A DNA stretch of 64,000 nt from Vitellaria paradoxa (GCA_019916065.1 CM034234.1:13684520-13748519), one strand, 5' to 3'; shown: positions 43,467 through 57,032, numbered from the stretch's first letter. Numbers and translations: made by a program. Notes: generated by a model not told the origin, from the sequence alone.

Positions 43467-43707
43467 GTGGCCCCTTCGGGGGTACGTAGCCGAGTTGGTC
43501 GGATTGTTGGCGCGGGTAATCGTAAGGGTCCTGCGTTTGAGTCTCTTTCACGGGGCCTGTCTATTGACCTTCTCGGTTGTGCCGGTCAGTCAGAACTTGC
43601 TTAAGTAATTTACCTCCTCGTGATTCTTAGTCGACTAGGGTCACGGGGCGGGTTTTTACCCAGTGCGTACTTATGGATAGTGGCTGCGGGTTTCTCCCCG
43701 ACTCCAG
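43467..43707 (+). mobile_element. tRNA-derived SINE with exact 15-bp target duplication
   Basis: AAGAATGCCAAGAGA flanks both sides (43452-43466 and 43708-43722). A-box TAGCCGAGTTGGT and B-box GTTTGAGTCTC lie in the first 100 bp; the body GTGCCGGTCAGTCAG...CTAGGGTCACGGGGCG...AGTGGCTGCGGG matches the SINE at 26982-27244, so both belong to one family. Confidence 0.9.
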
Positions 43708-43722
43708 AAGAATGCCAAGAGA

Positions 43723-45240
43723 ATGTCGAGGCCCAAATTAATGATGTATCCAACTTTTCAAGCAATTATTTTAGTGTAATTTTGAAGATTGGATAGAAAA
43801 AGATAAATTTTGTAGAGGGCTTGATTGTTTTTCATTATTCTCGGTGAGCAATGAGATGAATCAATTAGTGAATTGAGGGTTAAGTGATGGATTCATACAT
43901 AGCTTATTGAGTTTGGGTTGAATTAAATGAGTAAATTAATAAATAGGTTAGAAATTATTTGGATAACAAATCTAGCAAGTTTACATTAAACTCTCACGTG
44001 GAACGAATTTGACGAGAAATGCTTTTAAAAATTTTGTCATTCTCAAAAATTTTCAAATCCTCACTTTCTAAATTATATTATTACAATAATAAATATGATC
44101 GCAAAAATAAATAAAATTATTTAAAGAGAATAAAAATTTCAATTGTTACACAAGTAATATTTAATAATCAATGATTAATAAAATTAAATATTTTAAAAAA
44201 ATACTTGTCATAACTATTTTACCAAATTAAGCCCAATTAGCAGCGCCATTGTGCTTTTTTAAAAATTATATTTTGTATATATGTAATAAATAAAAAATTT
44301 AATCCCTATAAAATTTCTAAAATATTGTTATTTATAATATGAATCAATGACTTTTACAATCAAATCATTAATACTGTTAAAAATATTATTATTTTTAATA
44401 GTATCCAATTTAAATAAAAATTTTAATTCGTATAATATGTCGAAAATATTATTATTTTTTAATTATAAGCAGAATTCAATTTAGATAATTATAATATTAG
44501 AATTCAAATATTAAATGGTAGTATTGAATTATTAAAATTTTGATCAACCTAAAATTCAAATATTAAGTAATAAGTATAATTTTAAAATAATTATAATATT
44601 AATTGATAAGTAATATTTAATAATTATTAATAAAATTAAATTAAATTAAATAATTTGAAATACGTATTTCAAAACTATGCAGGATGTTGCTTTATTTATA
44701 TATAATATAATATGATATGAAATAGAGGAAGAAAAAAAATAACATTTAAAGGTTTGAAATTATCCAGTTATCCCCTGGCTCATCTATTTTTCTTTTTTTT
44801 TTTTTTTGTTCTGTTATTTTCTATTCCTTCAAATTTAGCCGCCTATTTCCATTTAAGGCCGAACGTTACATTTTTTTTTCCCATTATATTAACTTTTTCT
44901 TATCAATTTTAGTACTATAATTATCTATGTATTTATCACAAATTAAGTTATATTGTCGATCTTTAAATTAAAATGAACTGTTGACATTTAAAAAAATAAA
45001 AAATAATTGATAAAAAAATAATAAGAGAGTCAAATCGATTATAATGTGTGAAGCTCCCAAAAAGCATTTTATGTTATTTTTCACCCTTATCTCCCCACCT
45101 CCCCCCAAATACTTGTGTTCTCTATATTCTTCTTATTTCAATTATCCAAAAAAATATAGTTCTTATTTCAATTATCCAAAAAAATATAGTATATGGTATG
45201 GAGGGGGGAAAAAAACATTGAAATGTATAGGTTTTCGTTA
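43723..45240. other. AT-rich spacer; right part is paralogous UGT upstream flank
   Basis: From about 44390 it parallels 13320-13810 and 55940-56420 (ATTTTCTATTCCTT, TTAGCCGCCTATTT, ATATGATATGA). A 30-bp stretch ending CAAAAAAATATAG is tandemly doubled at 45128-45187. No gene. Confidence 0.6.
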
Positions 45241-45394
45241 GATTTTGTTTGAGTACCAAAATCTACTAAAATTTATAAATTTTAACTAATTTTTTATATT
45301 TTTTTTCTAATCAAATATCTTCGCATACACCTTTATGTCATATATTTCTATTTTTATTGTACTTCTTAACCAACTTTTTGTCAATCAAACACAA
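45241..45394. mobile_element. Short MITE, same family as 14854-15008
   Basis: GTTTGAGTACC near the left end, ACACCTTTATGTCATAT inside, AATCAAACACAAT at the right. The tail of the orthologous copy is visible at 1-16 (GACCAAACACAAT). Ends approximate. Confidence 0.5.
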
Positions 45395-45635
45395 TAAAAA
45401 AATTATAAATTTAAAATTATTCCATTATAAATGTGTAGGTTTAAAATTATTCCGTTATCATAAGACGTGAGGCTCACAAAATGAGTGATTCAAACTCATT
45501 TGTTATAAATTATGTTGTTTTTAAGTAAGCGTTATCCACTATAATTTAAAATTTCACGAAGTTTCTTAAGTTTTTATGATAAAAACAAAAATTATCGCTT
45601 TAAATAATAAATAATGTAATTTAACTAACTTATGG

Positions 45636-46859
45636 GCCCCTGTCCTTATTCAATGAGTTCTTCGAAGCCCACAAGCCGTACGTTAGAGACGTGGTTTCCG
45701 AGAGGATCGCGGCTTCCGAGTCCGCTCAACTCGGTGGCTTCGTCATCGACATGTTCTGCACCTCCATGGTGGAAGTCGCCGACGATTTTGGAGTCCCAAC
45801 CTATGTATTTTTTCACATCCGGCGCTAGCATGCTTGGTCTCATGTTCCATCTCCAGACACTGCAAGATGAGCACAACCAGGATGTCACTGAGTTGAAGGA
45901 CTCGGACGCCGAGTTGTCTGTCCCAACTTATGCCAACCCGGTCCCGGCTAAGGTTATTGCCCTCTTTGTCCGTAGACAAGGAACTTGGGAACACCGTGTT
46001 CCTGAATATCACTAGGAATATCAGGAAAACCAAAGGCATTGTTATCAACACATTCGCGGAGCTGGAATCCCATGCGGTAAAGTACCTCTCCGATGACAAC
46101 AGCAGCCCTCCGATCTATCGTGTGGGGCCCGTACTCAACCTAAACAGTAAGGGACCCGAGCGAAACCACCAGTTGAGGACATCATGGGATGGCTGGACAA
46201 CCAGCCGCCGTCGTCGGTGGTGTTTCTGTGCTTGGGAGTGTGGGAAGCTTCGATGGGGAGCAGGTGAAAGAGATAGCACGTGCGCTGGAGCGAAGCGGCC
46301 ACCGTTTCTTGTGGTCCCTCCGTCGGCCTCCACCTAAAGGGAATGGGCAAGCGCCGGGCGACTACGAAAATCCGGCGGAGGTGCTGCCGGAGGGGTTCCT
46401 GGAGAGGACTAAGGCGATAGGGAAGGTGATCGGATGGGGGCCGCAGGTGGCGGTGCTGTCCCACGTGGCGGTGGGAGGGTTCGTGTCGCACTGCGGTTGG
46501 AACTCCACGTTGGAGAGTTTGTGGTTTGGGATGCCGGTTGCCACGTGGCCAATACGTGCGGAGCAGCAAATTAATGCGTTTCAGCTGGTGAAGGAGTTGG
46601 GATTGTCAGTGGAGATAAAGATGGATTTCAGGGAGGACTTCAGGACTAGGAAGCCGCAGATTATATTGACGGCTGAGGAGATAGAGAGTGGGATAAGGAA
46701 GCTGATGGAGGGAGATGATCATCAAGTAGGGACGAAATCAAGCGGAAAGTGAAGGAAATGAGTGAGAGGAGCAAGGCTGCCGTGATGGAGGGCGGATCAT
46801 CGTACAATTACATCGGATGCTTTATCAAGGATTTGATCAACAATGCTCCTCCAAAATAA
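45636..46859 (+). pseudogene. UGT71-like pseudogene, 5' deleted (copy 5)
   Basis: Starts at codon ~82 (CCTGTCCTTATTCAATGAG), joined directly to upstream sequence CTAACTTATGGG that in copy 1 lies at 236-247; so the promoter and first ~80 codons were lost in one ~2.8-kb deletion. At least five frameshifts follow by comparison with copy 2: an extra T near 45810, an extra T near 45955, a lost T near 46174, a lost T near 46232 and a lost A near 46725. The PSPG region (46435-46570) is still readable, with HCGWNS kept and LWFG for LWCG. Catalytic His16 is gone. It is the positional twin of intact copy 1. Confidence 0.95.
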
Positions 46860-47924
46860 TCTACTGATCTTACATGGGTGTGATAACGTTTGAAAAACTA
46901 TAATAAAAAAAAAAAGAATATATATTAGAATCTTTTAACTATAAATTTTTTTTAAATGTCAGCCTGGTAATAATAGTTTAAGTTTGTTGAATTAAAATTT
47001 ATTAGTATAAGTATATTTATATTGTTATTGAAAATAAAAATATATAAATATATTTAAATTATTAAATTTTAATACGATAATTTGGAGTGTACAGTCTCAC
47101 ATCATTTTTAAATGTAGATCTCTCCTCATTTATTTTTAATTAAGTTAAATTTGGTAAATTTTTCAATGTTAGCCTTTTTCTTTTATTTTTTTAATTAAAT
47201 TAAATTTGGATGAATTTATCATTTTCAAGAAATACTGCAAGTGTTCTAATTTATTTTTGCAAAGTATTTTTTTATTATGAAACATTATTTAATAACCTTA
47301 TATTTTTACCATTTTGTGTTGGAGGTTATAATCTTGAAATTGATGAAATTTGTAAAAAAAATTAAAAAAATAATTGAAAATTTTGATAAAAATTATTTTT
47401 TAATAAAATTTAGAAATTCAAGCACACACTTGGTTATAATTTCACTTTCCTTTTATTAAGCTAGCTCAATTTAATCATTTACTATAAATTATTTTAAAAT
47501 TGGAAATGCCATCGTCCCCTTTCATTTCTAATTTTGAGAGTTGGAATGGTGATTATTCAGTCCACTTGCATTTTGGAGTGTTGGTTAAGTTCCATTTATC
47601 TTATACAAACTTAATGTAAACTTCCAATTAAAGTCGTAATTTTTGGTTGTAATATTCAAGAATTTAATATGTTAACTATTTATTAACTTAATTTCTTAAG
47701 TAAATCTCTTGTTAAATGACACTCTTTGATGGATAATTATTTGGTTATTGTATGAAAGATCTTTCAACGAAAGTTAGTCAATGGTTAAGATTCAAACAAA
47801 TTAAACTTTTCAATCCTTAATTGTTGTAATTAAAAGATTAGATGGACTAAATCAAAGACTAAACAGTGCAAGTTATAATTTTTTTTATTTTTATGTGTAC
47901 AAATTAAATATAACCAAAATTTTA
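46860..47924. other. AT-rich UGT 3' flank, no gene
   Basis: Twin of 4270-6055 without the Mutator-type MITE; holds its empty site GAATTAAAATTTATTAG near 46990. Confidence 0.75.
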
Positions 47925-48231
47925 GGGCTCATTTAGTTTGTTTTTTTTATTTTTTATTTTCTGTTTTTGTTTTCTATTTTCTATTTTGAACTCATTTTCC
48001 ATTTTTTACTTTTGAAAACAAAGAAAAATCTCAAAACACATTTAGTCATTGTATTTTTAAAATTTTTTTAAAAAAATAGAAAATAGATTTACACATAAAA
48101 TAAAAAATGACAAAAAATCGTTTTGAGTGTTTTTAATACAAAATAAGAAAAATTTTAAAATAAGAAAAGTAAACAGAAAACAGAAAATGAAAACAGAAAA
48201 CAAAAAATAGAAAAGTAAACTAAATGCCACC
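47925..48231. mobile_element. PIF/Harbinger-like MITE, TTA target duplication
   Basis: GGGCTCATTTAGTTTG at the left end and CTAAATGCCACC at the right, TTA at 47922-47924 and 48232-48234; orthologous to 6056-6386. Confidence 0.75.
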
Positions 48232-48284
48232 TTAATTTTTGATTTGTATAAAATTATAAAAATTAGGCAAGGGCTTTAAATTGG

Positions 48285-48592
48285 TGTAATGACCCAAATT
48301 TCTTTTCATTTAATTTAGTTATTATATATATTTATTTATGTAGTGAATTTATTTCGTTATTTAAATTTAATAATTTATACTTTTGGTATTTAATTTTAAG
48401 TTGTATTTAAAAATATAAATTTTGAGTTATATTTAAAAAGATTTAAAATTTTAGGGAAATGGTGTAAATTTTCCTAATCCTATAGGGAGTAGGTAAATAA
48501 TTTAGTTTGTTAAAGTTGAATTCTGATATATATATATATATATATATATTGGCAGTATTTGTTTGAAAAAAAATAAAAAAATAAAATCCTAG

Positions 48593-48657
<65 letters not shown>

Positions 48658-50234
48658 AGAAGAAGAAGAAGAAAAAGAATAAGAAGAAGAAACGGCGGCT
48701 TCTTTTTTTTACTGGATTTTTCTTCCGTGACTACGGAGGCAAGGGGTGGACGTTTTATTGCTTTTTATGTATACATGCATTAATATATAGTCAAACTGAA
48801 TGGTTTGTAAATTCATAGCATTAAACTAACAGAATGTATACATATATATAATATTGTATTAGTTATTATTTTATTTTTGGTTTTCCGAATGCTTGATTGG
48901 ATTGACGTTTGATGATTATTATTCTTTTTATTTTTTTTTTTACCCTTGGATATGATTGCTTTTCAAAGTGATTAGGATTCGAAGCAATCAATTTGATAGA
49001 ATTTAAAGTTTATTAATACATATACACATATATATATATATATATATATATGCACGTTCCTAAAGCAATCAATTCTTCCAGACTAAAAACGGTTGAATTG
49101 ATTATTCCTTTTATTAATTCCGTGTAATGTTTTTCACATTAGTTATAGTTCTGGAAATTTGGTTTGATTGTTTAATTGTGATGGCATTAAATTCTACGAT
49201 GTGTACTAATGATGTAATTTACAGTGTGTTTGTGTGAGTATATAATTTATTTATACATTGTTTTTATTAATTATTTATTCAAAACTTTATGTGAAGATTG
49301 AAAAAAAAATTATTTAATGTGGATTTAAAGCAAAATTTGGTGTATTTCGTTTGGGTTGAGGGGTACTGAAAAATATCGGGTATACATACCCAATGGTTGA
49401 AAGTCCCGAAACCCGCGCGGGGTGGTTATCGAGTCCAGTAGGCTAGTAACTTACGAACGAGTAGATGCCTAAGAGTGGCATATTATATTCCTAAAGTTTC
49501 AGCTCAGGAAGCAGACACCGAATGATAGCGTATATTGGTTGGATCTTGTTTTTACCAGACAACCAAGCAGATATCAAAGGAAGATGTATACTGGTTGGGT
49601 CCTGTTTCTACGGGACAACCAAGCAGTAGTACATTGAAATCAAATTGATTTTATTTGATGTCTTATGTGATGCTAAAACATGATTAATGGTAACGAAAAG
49701 AGATAAATAAATAAATTTAAGTTCTTGTTTGAAATTGCTACTTGTGGATAATTGCTTTACTTAGTAGCATGCAAGGGCATACGGCATTTATATTATTATT
49801 ATTATGGTTCCAAGCACACGTGATATTAGTGCTAAACCCCTTACAGCTTATGATGCAGGTAATGAATTTGAGTCACACGCTAGACCTTTTGAACATAGGA
49901 ATTAAAGTTTTATTTATTATTTTTATGTAATTGTTTTTCGACTCTAGGAAATTATTTTTGAGTGGATTGTGACAAACCTCTGTTTTTGAGGCGAATGTTA
50001 ATTATTATTTTTTTTTTTTTAGAGATTGGTTGGGTTTAGTTTTCGAGTTTTGTTGCCTAGTGGATTTAAACTGTGGCATTTATTTAAATTTAAAGTTTAG
50101 TTTTATTTATTTTATTTTATTTGCTCCATAGTGTGTATGTATGGCTCTGATATGGGACAGGGAAGATTATTGAATGATGTAATATGCGTTCTTTGGTTCA
50201 CGTACTTGGGTTGTGAAACCCGGGGGGCGTGACA
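48285..50234 (-). mobile_element. Solo LTR (1.95 kb), right unit only
   Basis: On the - strand it begins TGTCACGCCCCCCGGG and ends GGGTCATTACA, like the solo LTR at 38367-42576, and both contain CTTTCAACCATTGGGT. The left unit reads straight through the site (GGCTTTAGATTGAGACC near 6430). Target duplication decayed (AATTG / GATTA). A long (GA)n run at 48594-48649 with AAGAAGAAG beside it, and (TA)n at 49028-49051, lie inside. No coding region. Confidence 0.75.
48594..48649. repeat. (GA)n microsatellite
   Basis: About 27 uninterrupted GA dinucleotides inside the solo LTR, followed by GAAGAAGAAG. Confidence 0.95.
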
Positions 50235-50541
50235 GATTAAGACTAGACAATTTTATTATTTAAAGAAATTATTAATTTATCGAGTATTAATTTAAAAATA
50301 TTTTACTATCTCTTTGTCAAATGAATAATAATTTATCGAGTATTAATTTAAAGAGGTTATACAGTATTTTTGTCACATAAAAAATGTTATTTTGGCAGTC
50401 TAAAAATACTTATAACACTCCATCATGGAAAATATTTTACTCTCTTTGGGGAGTAAGAAGAAAATTCAATCTGGAAGAATTCAAACAAGCATTTATCTAT
50501 ATCTCTATCTATCATTTTACATACAAAACTATAAAGCACAT

Positions 50542-53500
50542 TCATACACATGCCACAGAAGGCACATCATGTAAAGGATGGCCTTTTCTGTTTCTTTCAA
50601 TTATTCCTCTAACAAGAAAGACTTGCTTGCCAACCACAAACCCAAATGCCTTTCCCTTTCCTCCAGCACCTCTAGCAGTTCTTCCTACACGGCGTACGTA
50701 TCCGCTCGGATCACGGGAAAAATCAAAGAGCACAACATGATCAACAGCGGTAAAGTAAATTCCCCTTGATGCTCTGCAACAAATTTCAGAAGCATGCATC
50801 ATGTTACCATTCTTATGTTGTCGTGCTATGGGAGGAGTGGCAATCGTGCCATGTTCAAGTTCATGATCCGTGTTGCTTCGTGTCTATTCATGTTTATACT
50901 AAAATGTCTTAAAATTTAATGAACATGTCACATACATAATTTACTTCAGAATAAGATCAAATCATATCAATTTTAAGTTGATGTATTCGTATCTTGTTGG
51001 ATTAAAATCATCTCAATTTAGAGTTAATATATTAGTATCGTGTTGAATTCATGTTCTCCCCTAGTAACTTCATGTTCACGTCGACAGTATTCATATTGGG
51101 TACAAGTCATGTTCTTATGTCATGTATAATTTGCCACCTGTAGGACCACAACAAACATAGCTCCAGATGACCAATGCAAGACAAAATGGAATCAAAATAG
51201 AGAAAGGGGGGGAAGAAAGAAAGAAAGAAGAAGCGAAAAGAACCGTGTTCGTATCAGTGCACACCAAAAACAGAGACAAGCCCTTCATTTCAGAACTGCA
51301 GTAACTCCTCCATATTTGCAAGCCGTGATTCTTGTGCCAAAGCAGCATGAAATGGCAATACTCTCATACGGCTTCCATTTCTATCAAGTCTCTTCAATAC
51401 ATTTTCAACTTTTCTGCATGTCTCAATCTGCATATGGTGGATGCCAACATTAATTATAGAATATAATTTAAAAGATTTGAAAAAAAATTTACAAAACATT
51501 CTTGATGTACTATGTAAATTACCTTGTTACAGAAAATAATCGTTTTGGTTACTGGTCTTTCCTCCACAAGCCGCAAAGAGCAGATTGCTTATTTTGAAAT
51601 GCTGTATCCGGGGTCTTTTCTGTTTTGTCATCTCCGCTACAATCTACAAGAATCTGGACATACAATTTCAACCACATTCAACGTTCTTTATTTTTTTCCC
51701 TTTAAATGTCCTTCAAAATCTAAAATATTTTCAAATGCATCATCCTACCTGAACGCGCTAGAAGCCATGTCTGCACATTCTACTGTCAACTAGCAAAAAC
51801 ACATCTTTATAGACTTTTTTTGTTTGGAAATACCTTTAGAAACTCTTGCAACAGCAACTGTCGAGTTTCGATGGCCAATGTAAGTGAACTGTTCTTGTGC
51901 AGTATTGTAAAATTAAAGTTTACAGAGCCTCCCCTACATCATGATGTCATGATACAAAGAAATGCAAATAAGAAAGGAAAGCAAAGCAAAGGAGAATCAG
52001 AATAGCAAACTACCCTCCTCAAGGTCAGGGCTTGTACGGTGAATACCAGGTCCCATGATCACTTCACAATCAGGAAAATTTTCAACTAGCTTGTAGTATA
52101 TGTTCGTTGGCAAAGTGGCAGTCACAAATAGATATTGAGTTGTAAGAGGTGAAGAGTTAATTAAACTTTGCAATGCTGGCTCATAATCTGAATCATTAAA
52201 AATATATCTACCTCATCCAACACAGCACTACAACATTGGGTTTGTATTAGTATTGAGAAAAATAAATAAATAAATAAAAATTACCCACAGATTATACCCA
52301 TTACTAAAAGTACAGAAATAGAAGTTATGCAATCAGGGAAGAGTAGTTGGGACCATTAGTTGTGCATCATGATAAGGTTTCTGATGTAAGGACAATAGAA
52401 AATAAAGTAAAGAGAGAGAAATAAATAAGAAGAAATTTAGGAGAGATGGAAAAAAAGAAGAAGAGGGGGAGGGAAAACAAGTCACAGAGGCTTCAATAAT
52501 TCAATTTTTCATATTCATCAATATGTCTAACCCTAATCATCTTAATCATTTAAATAGACTAATACATTCTCAAAATTACTAAAAATAAAGCAAAATCAAA
52601 TATTCTAACAAATCTGACTTAAAATAAATCTAAAAAAATCTTTCCTAAAATAAAATAAATCTTTAATAAAATAAGGTAAAATCCTAATATAAAATCTAAT
52701 CTTAATAAAATAAAATCCTAATAATAATTATTTAATTTTTTGGGGGAGGGGGCTTTCGCATCATTCTCTACCCCTTAGAAAAACTCGATTCCGTAGAATT
52801 GAAAATTTGCGTATACTTCTTCAATCGCCGGCCCACATACAAATCGGATGTTCAAGCCATTTCCAATATTCGCGAACATATGTCAGGGGTGGTAGAAATC
52901 TAGTGTCTTCACCAAGTCCTTCAAGATAGAAGTACTACGATTTAGAAAACAAAACGTGTAGGTGTTGAAAGAAAACAAAAAATAAATTAACTTGTACGAG
53001 AGATTTAGGTGTAGGAAAACAAAATCCATTGAAGCACCATAGACTTTAAGCATACTCTTCAATCTAACAGTACCAATAGGACCTCAATAATATCACTGGA
53101 AATCTGTGTCTCATAAAAAAAAAATGACTTTAGTAGTAGCAACAATTTCATCAAGTGGTTTGCCCACAATTTGGTCATCATCCTCATCATTTGAAAAATA
53201 AAAGTCGTCAGGATTAGGCTCATAAATCAACTCTTCAATTTGATCATCATTAGGCTTTCTCTTCATTTCAAGGTGGTAGTCATTAGATTTTCTACTTGGT
53301 TCATCACTGACTTTGAATTCGTTATTTGGTTAGAACAGACGTGAATAGGGTTGCTCGGTCAATAGCGTTCCTCAAACCTCACGTCCAGTCTTTGAATGGC
53401 TTCAGTGCTGCTATTTGAGTTTGCATCTGCGTATCATTCGAATGAGTAACCGGCAGTGCACTGACAACTTGGAATCTACAAAAATGGGCTCAAAAAAATA

Positions 53501-55023
53501 TTTTAGAGTGTCTTGGAGTGTTTTGGACCTTCGTCGAAGTGTCGCTGGAGCTTTGCTAAAGGTTGTCAGGCACTGGTCAGGTCGTCGGAGCATTGCCAAA
53601 CGTCACCGGAGGGAGGTGATGACAGTAGTGGTGTTCACCGAAGTTAGGTTTCACCACAGATTCATGAAAGTAAGTCTGCTAAATTGTTGTCGACGTTACA
53701 CGAAGGCTTAGTGTTTTTGGACTACAATGGCGGCTAGGGTTTTGGAATCTGATGACGACTAGGGTTTGGGACTCTTGACAGCGAATAAAATTTTGATTTG
53801 AGGAAGGTTTAGTGATCGAGGTTTTGCTTTGATACCAAAATTGATTTAGGACGATAGAGAATAAAGCAGAGAAAGAAATAAAGAGAGAAGAAATTTAGGA
53901 GAGATGGAAAAAATAAGAAGAGGGGGAGGCAGAACAAGCCATAGGGGCTTCGATAATTCAATTTTTCATATTCATCAATGTGTCCAAGCCTAATCATCAT
54001 AAGTCTTTAAATAGGCTAATACATTCTCAAAATTATTAAAAATAAATCAAAATCAAATATTCTAACGAATCCTACTTAAAATAAATCTAAATAAAATCTT
54101 CCCTAAAATAACATAAATCTTTAATAAAATAAAGTAAAATCCTAATATAAATCTAATCTTAATAAAATAAAATCCTAATAATAATTATTTAATTTTTTTA
54201 TTTGGCTTCCGCATCAGTTTCCCCAACCAAAATCTTGTCCCTAAGAAAATCAAGATCAAGAAGCCCAATGAACATTAAATGAAAAAACCTACAAGTAGTT
54301 TCTTAAAGTTGTCAAATTAGTGAAACTTGACAAATAAAGCAGTGAAGAAAACTAATCGGTAGTGAGTCCAACCATGTTGCAACTGCCAGGTGGAGGAATA
54401 GGAATAAAAGTTAAAAAATAGTTTTTTTTTTTGTTGTACATTGGAGGCCGAAGCCCCAGGAAAGAGGGTGTGACTCTAACCCAAAACCTAAGGCCTATGT
54501 GGGGAGCCCTTACTACTAGAATATTCCCCCTCCTAAAAGAATTAAAAAATACTGGTGAGATCAATCATGTTGCAATTACCAGTTGAAGAAACTCTTTTCC
54601 ATATAAATTAGTCTTTCTCAAGCTTTATGCATGTTGTGCAGAGTCCTGAATTAATATTACATGCACTCAAGCAAGCTCATCTCAAATGAAATAATTCTAG
54701 CTGACTGACAAACTAAATTCCTGTCAGTTGGAGGGAATTTACAATGCCAAATTGCTAATACAACCACTTGAGGGTAATCAATAATCCTGCCCACATAAGA
54801 AGCAAAAACACTAATTTAATGAGAAATTAGTTACCATCTAAGATTTGATAGCTGTAGTAAGCCTTCTTCAAGTCGGGAATATAAAATGACCAGGCATGGC
54901 TATTAGTATATCTAAGTTCTGTTGAAGATTTCCCAGTTGAGTTCTTGGTTGAAAACCACCAGTAGCAACCATGGACCGAAATGAAATCCCAAATTTTTAA
55001 AATGATTTGCAATTTCTCAAAAC
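50542..55023 (-). pseudogene. RH50: RH50-like DEAD-box RNA helicase, broken remnant (right unit)
   Basis: Twin of 8012-12380, with a better 3' end: 50542-50785 encodes [39 protein letters not shown], then HPLHDVPS before the stop, matching the C-terminus of plant RH50. An exon near 51527-51565 encodes EERPVTKTIIFCNK, which the left copy lacks. About 51290-51420 encodes IETCRKVENVLKRLDRNGS and LPFHAALAQES. The DEVD exon (~52015-52240) has lost one base near 52200. The first exon (54835-55023) has a TAA after NCKSF. Upstream exons with the ATP-binding motif are missing. Both copies are 5'-truncated, so truncation preceded the duplication. Confidence 0.82.
52382..54216 (-). mobile_element. Non-autonomous copia-type LTR element (right unit)
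   Basis: LTRs 52382-52763 and 53842-54216, TGAT...GCATCA, with the exact 5-bp duplication GTTTC (52377-52381 and 54217-54221). Primer site TGGTATCAAAGC at 53826-53837 on the - strand. Same intron position as 9715-11573; interior again lacks pol. Confidence 0.88.
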
Positions 55024-56640
55024 CTACAAAGTTTACATTTGCATTAAAACAACTGAACAAAAAGGCTGTCAGTCCCAAAGGGTGCCATTAATAATACGTA
55101 ACTTGAAATAAACCATCACAGTTTTACCTTATTTTATTTTTGTTCTTTTATATAAATGGAAGTGAACTTCTTTGTTTATGCATAAACTTGGCCACGCGTT
55201 CTGGGTTACTTGCTCCACATTTGTTGCGTGGAGCAAAAACTTTCATTTTTGCTTGTTTTACCTACATTTTGCATTTATGAAACAAGAACATCTCGTTCAC
55301 ATTATGTTTTAATATTCCATCGGCTTCTAACACTTTATTTATGAAGATATTTACCACTGGGCTTGTGGTGATATTTCTTGAGTACTTGTTCCATTTATTT
55401 AAAATAGCTTTTACTAACTGAGTTTTCTATGCATAGGATGAGAGACTTATGCATGGTTTTTTAGTAAACTATAATAAAAGCCATATTTGTTGGGCACATA
55501 TCTAACTAGACATGTTGAACATATATCCTATATCTAAAATTAAGCATTCGGTACTTCACTAATGTAAAAAGAGTTCATGTAACATAGGTAGTGACCAAGA
55601 ATTAAAATTTCACTTTGATAGCTAGTTCTAATGATCACAGAAACATAAATGTTTCAAAAACGTTCAAGATGTGTTTCTAAAACATAGCAAAAGCAAAAAA
55701 AATTACTCACATACTTTCTATTTTTTTTTTCTCATTTTATTTTTTATTTTTTATTTTATGTGTTTTATGTTTTGAAAATCCCAAAACATGAAAAACAGAA
55801 AACACATTTAGTTTGACATTTTTTATTTTTCGTATTTTGAGATTTTTCTTATTTTGCGTTAAAAAAGCTTAAAATGACTTTTTGTTATTTTTAATTTTGT
55901 ATTTTTTTAAAATAAAGAAAACAACTCAAAACACATTATAATATCGAGTATCCAATTTAAATAAAAATTTTAATTCGTATAATATTTCAAAATATTATTA
56001 TTTTTTTTAATTATAACTAGAATTCAATTTAGGTAATTATAATATTAAAAAAGCTCATCTGCCTTTTTTTGTTCTGTTATTTTCTATTCCTTTAAATTTT
56101 AGCCGCCTATTTTCATTTAAGACCGAAAGTTACAATTTTTTTTCCCCATTATATTAACTCTTCCTCTTCAATTTTTGTAGTATAATTATCTCTATATTTA
56201 TCATAAATTTAGTTTGTATTATCAATTTTTAAATTAAAATGAACGGTTGACATTTAAAAAAAAATAGTTGAATAAAAAATAACAAAAGAACCAGATCTAT
56301 TATTGTGCGGAGCTCCAAAAAAACATTTTATGCCATTTTCACCCTTCTCCCCCCCCCCCCCACTTGTGCTGTCTATATCCTTCTTATTTCAATTACCCAA
56401 AAAAAATATATATTATATGATATGAAGAGGGAAAAACATTTAAATGTATAAGTTTAAAATTATTCCGTTTACATTATTTCGTTATCATAAGATGTAAGGC
56501 TCTTAAAATGAATTATTCGAACTCATTTGTTATATATTATGTTATTTTTAAGCAAGTGTTATCCACTAAAATTTAAAATTTTTTGAAGAATCTTAAGTTT
56601 TTATGGTAATAACAAAAATTATCGTTTTAAATAATAATAA

Positions 56641-56840
56641 TGTAATTTAACTAACTTATGGGGGAGATATTTGCAGCATTGGAATGAATAATCCAAGCCC
56701 CGTGGCGTTATATATGCATATCCCCTTGTTATAAAAAAGATGTGGACTGGCTGTGTCCCATTGATATCCATCTAGAAACCTTTACACACCACAAAGACAT
56801 AAACCACAAATCAATATTTTCAAAATTACAAATAAATAAA
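56641..56840. promoter_or_regulatory. Conserved distal upstream module of UGT copy 6
   Basis: Copy of the block at 14021-14220, about 1.2 kb upstream of the ATG. Confidence 0.45.
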
Positions 56841-57032
56841 TATGACACGTGTTGAGATAAGTTTGTCCGGTTAATTAAAAAAAACCCATTTAAAATCGAA
56901 TCACATAATATAATAAAATTAAATTTATATAAAATAATTAAGTTACTCCAGTGAGAGCTTAACAAATATAAGAGAAGTAAAAAAACATTACTCTTTTTAT
57001 AGATAGCTAGTACCTAATTACTGAAAAGTTAA

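Noticed and set aside
43467..43707. tRNA gene (GTAGCCGAGTTGGT start)
   Set aside because: Only the head is tRNA-like; exact 15-bp duplication and the shared body identify a SINE.
49742..49930. 62-codon frame in the right-unit solo LTR
   Set aside because: Short, hydrophobic, inside an LTR; no supporting signal.
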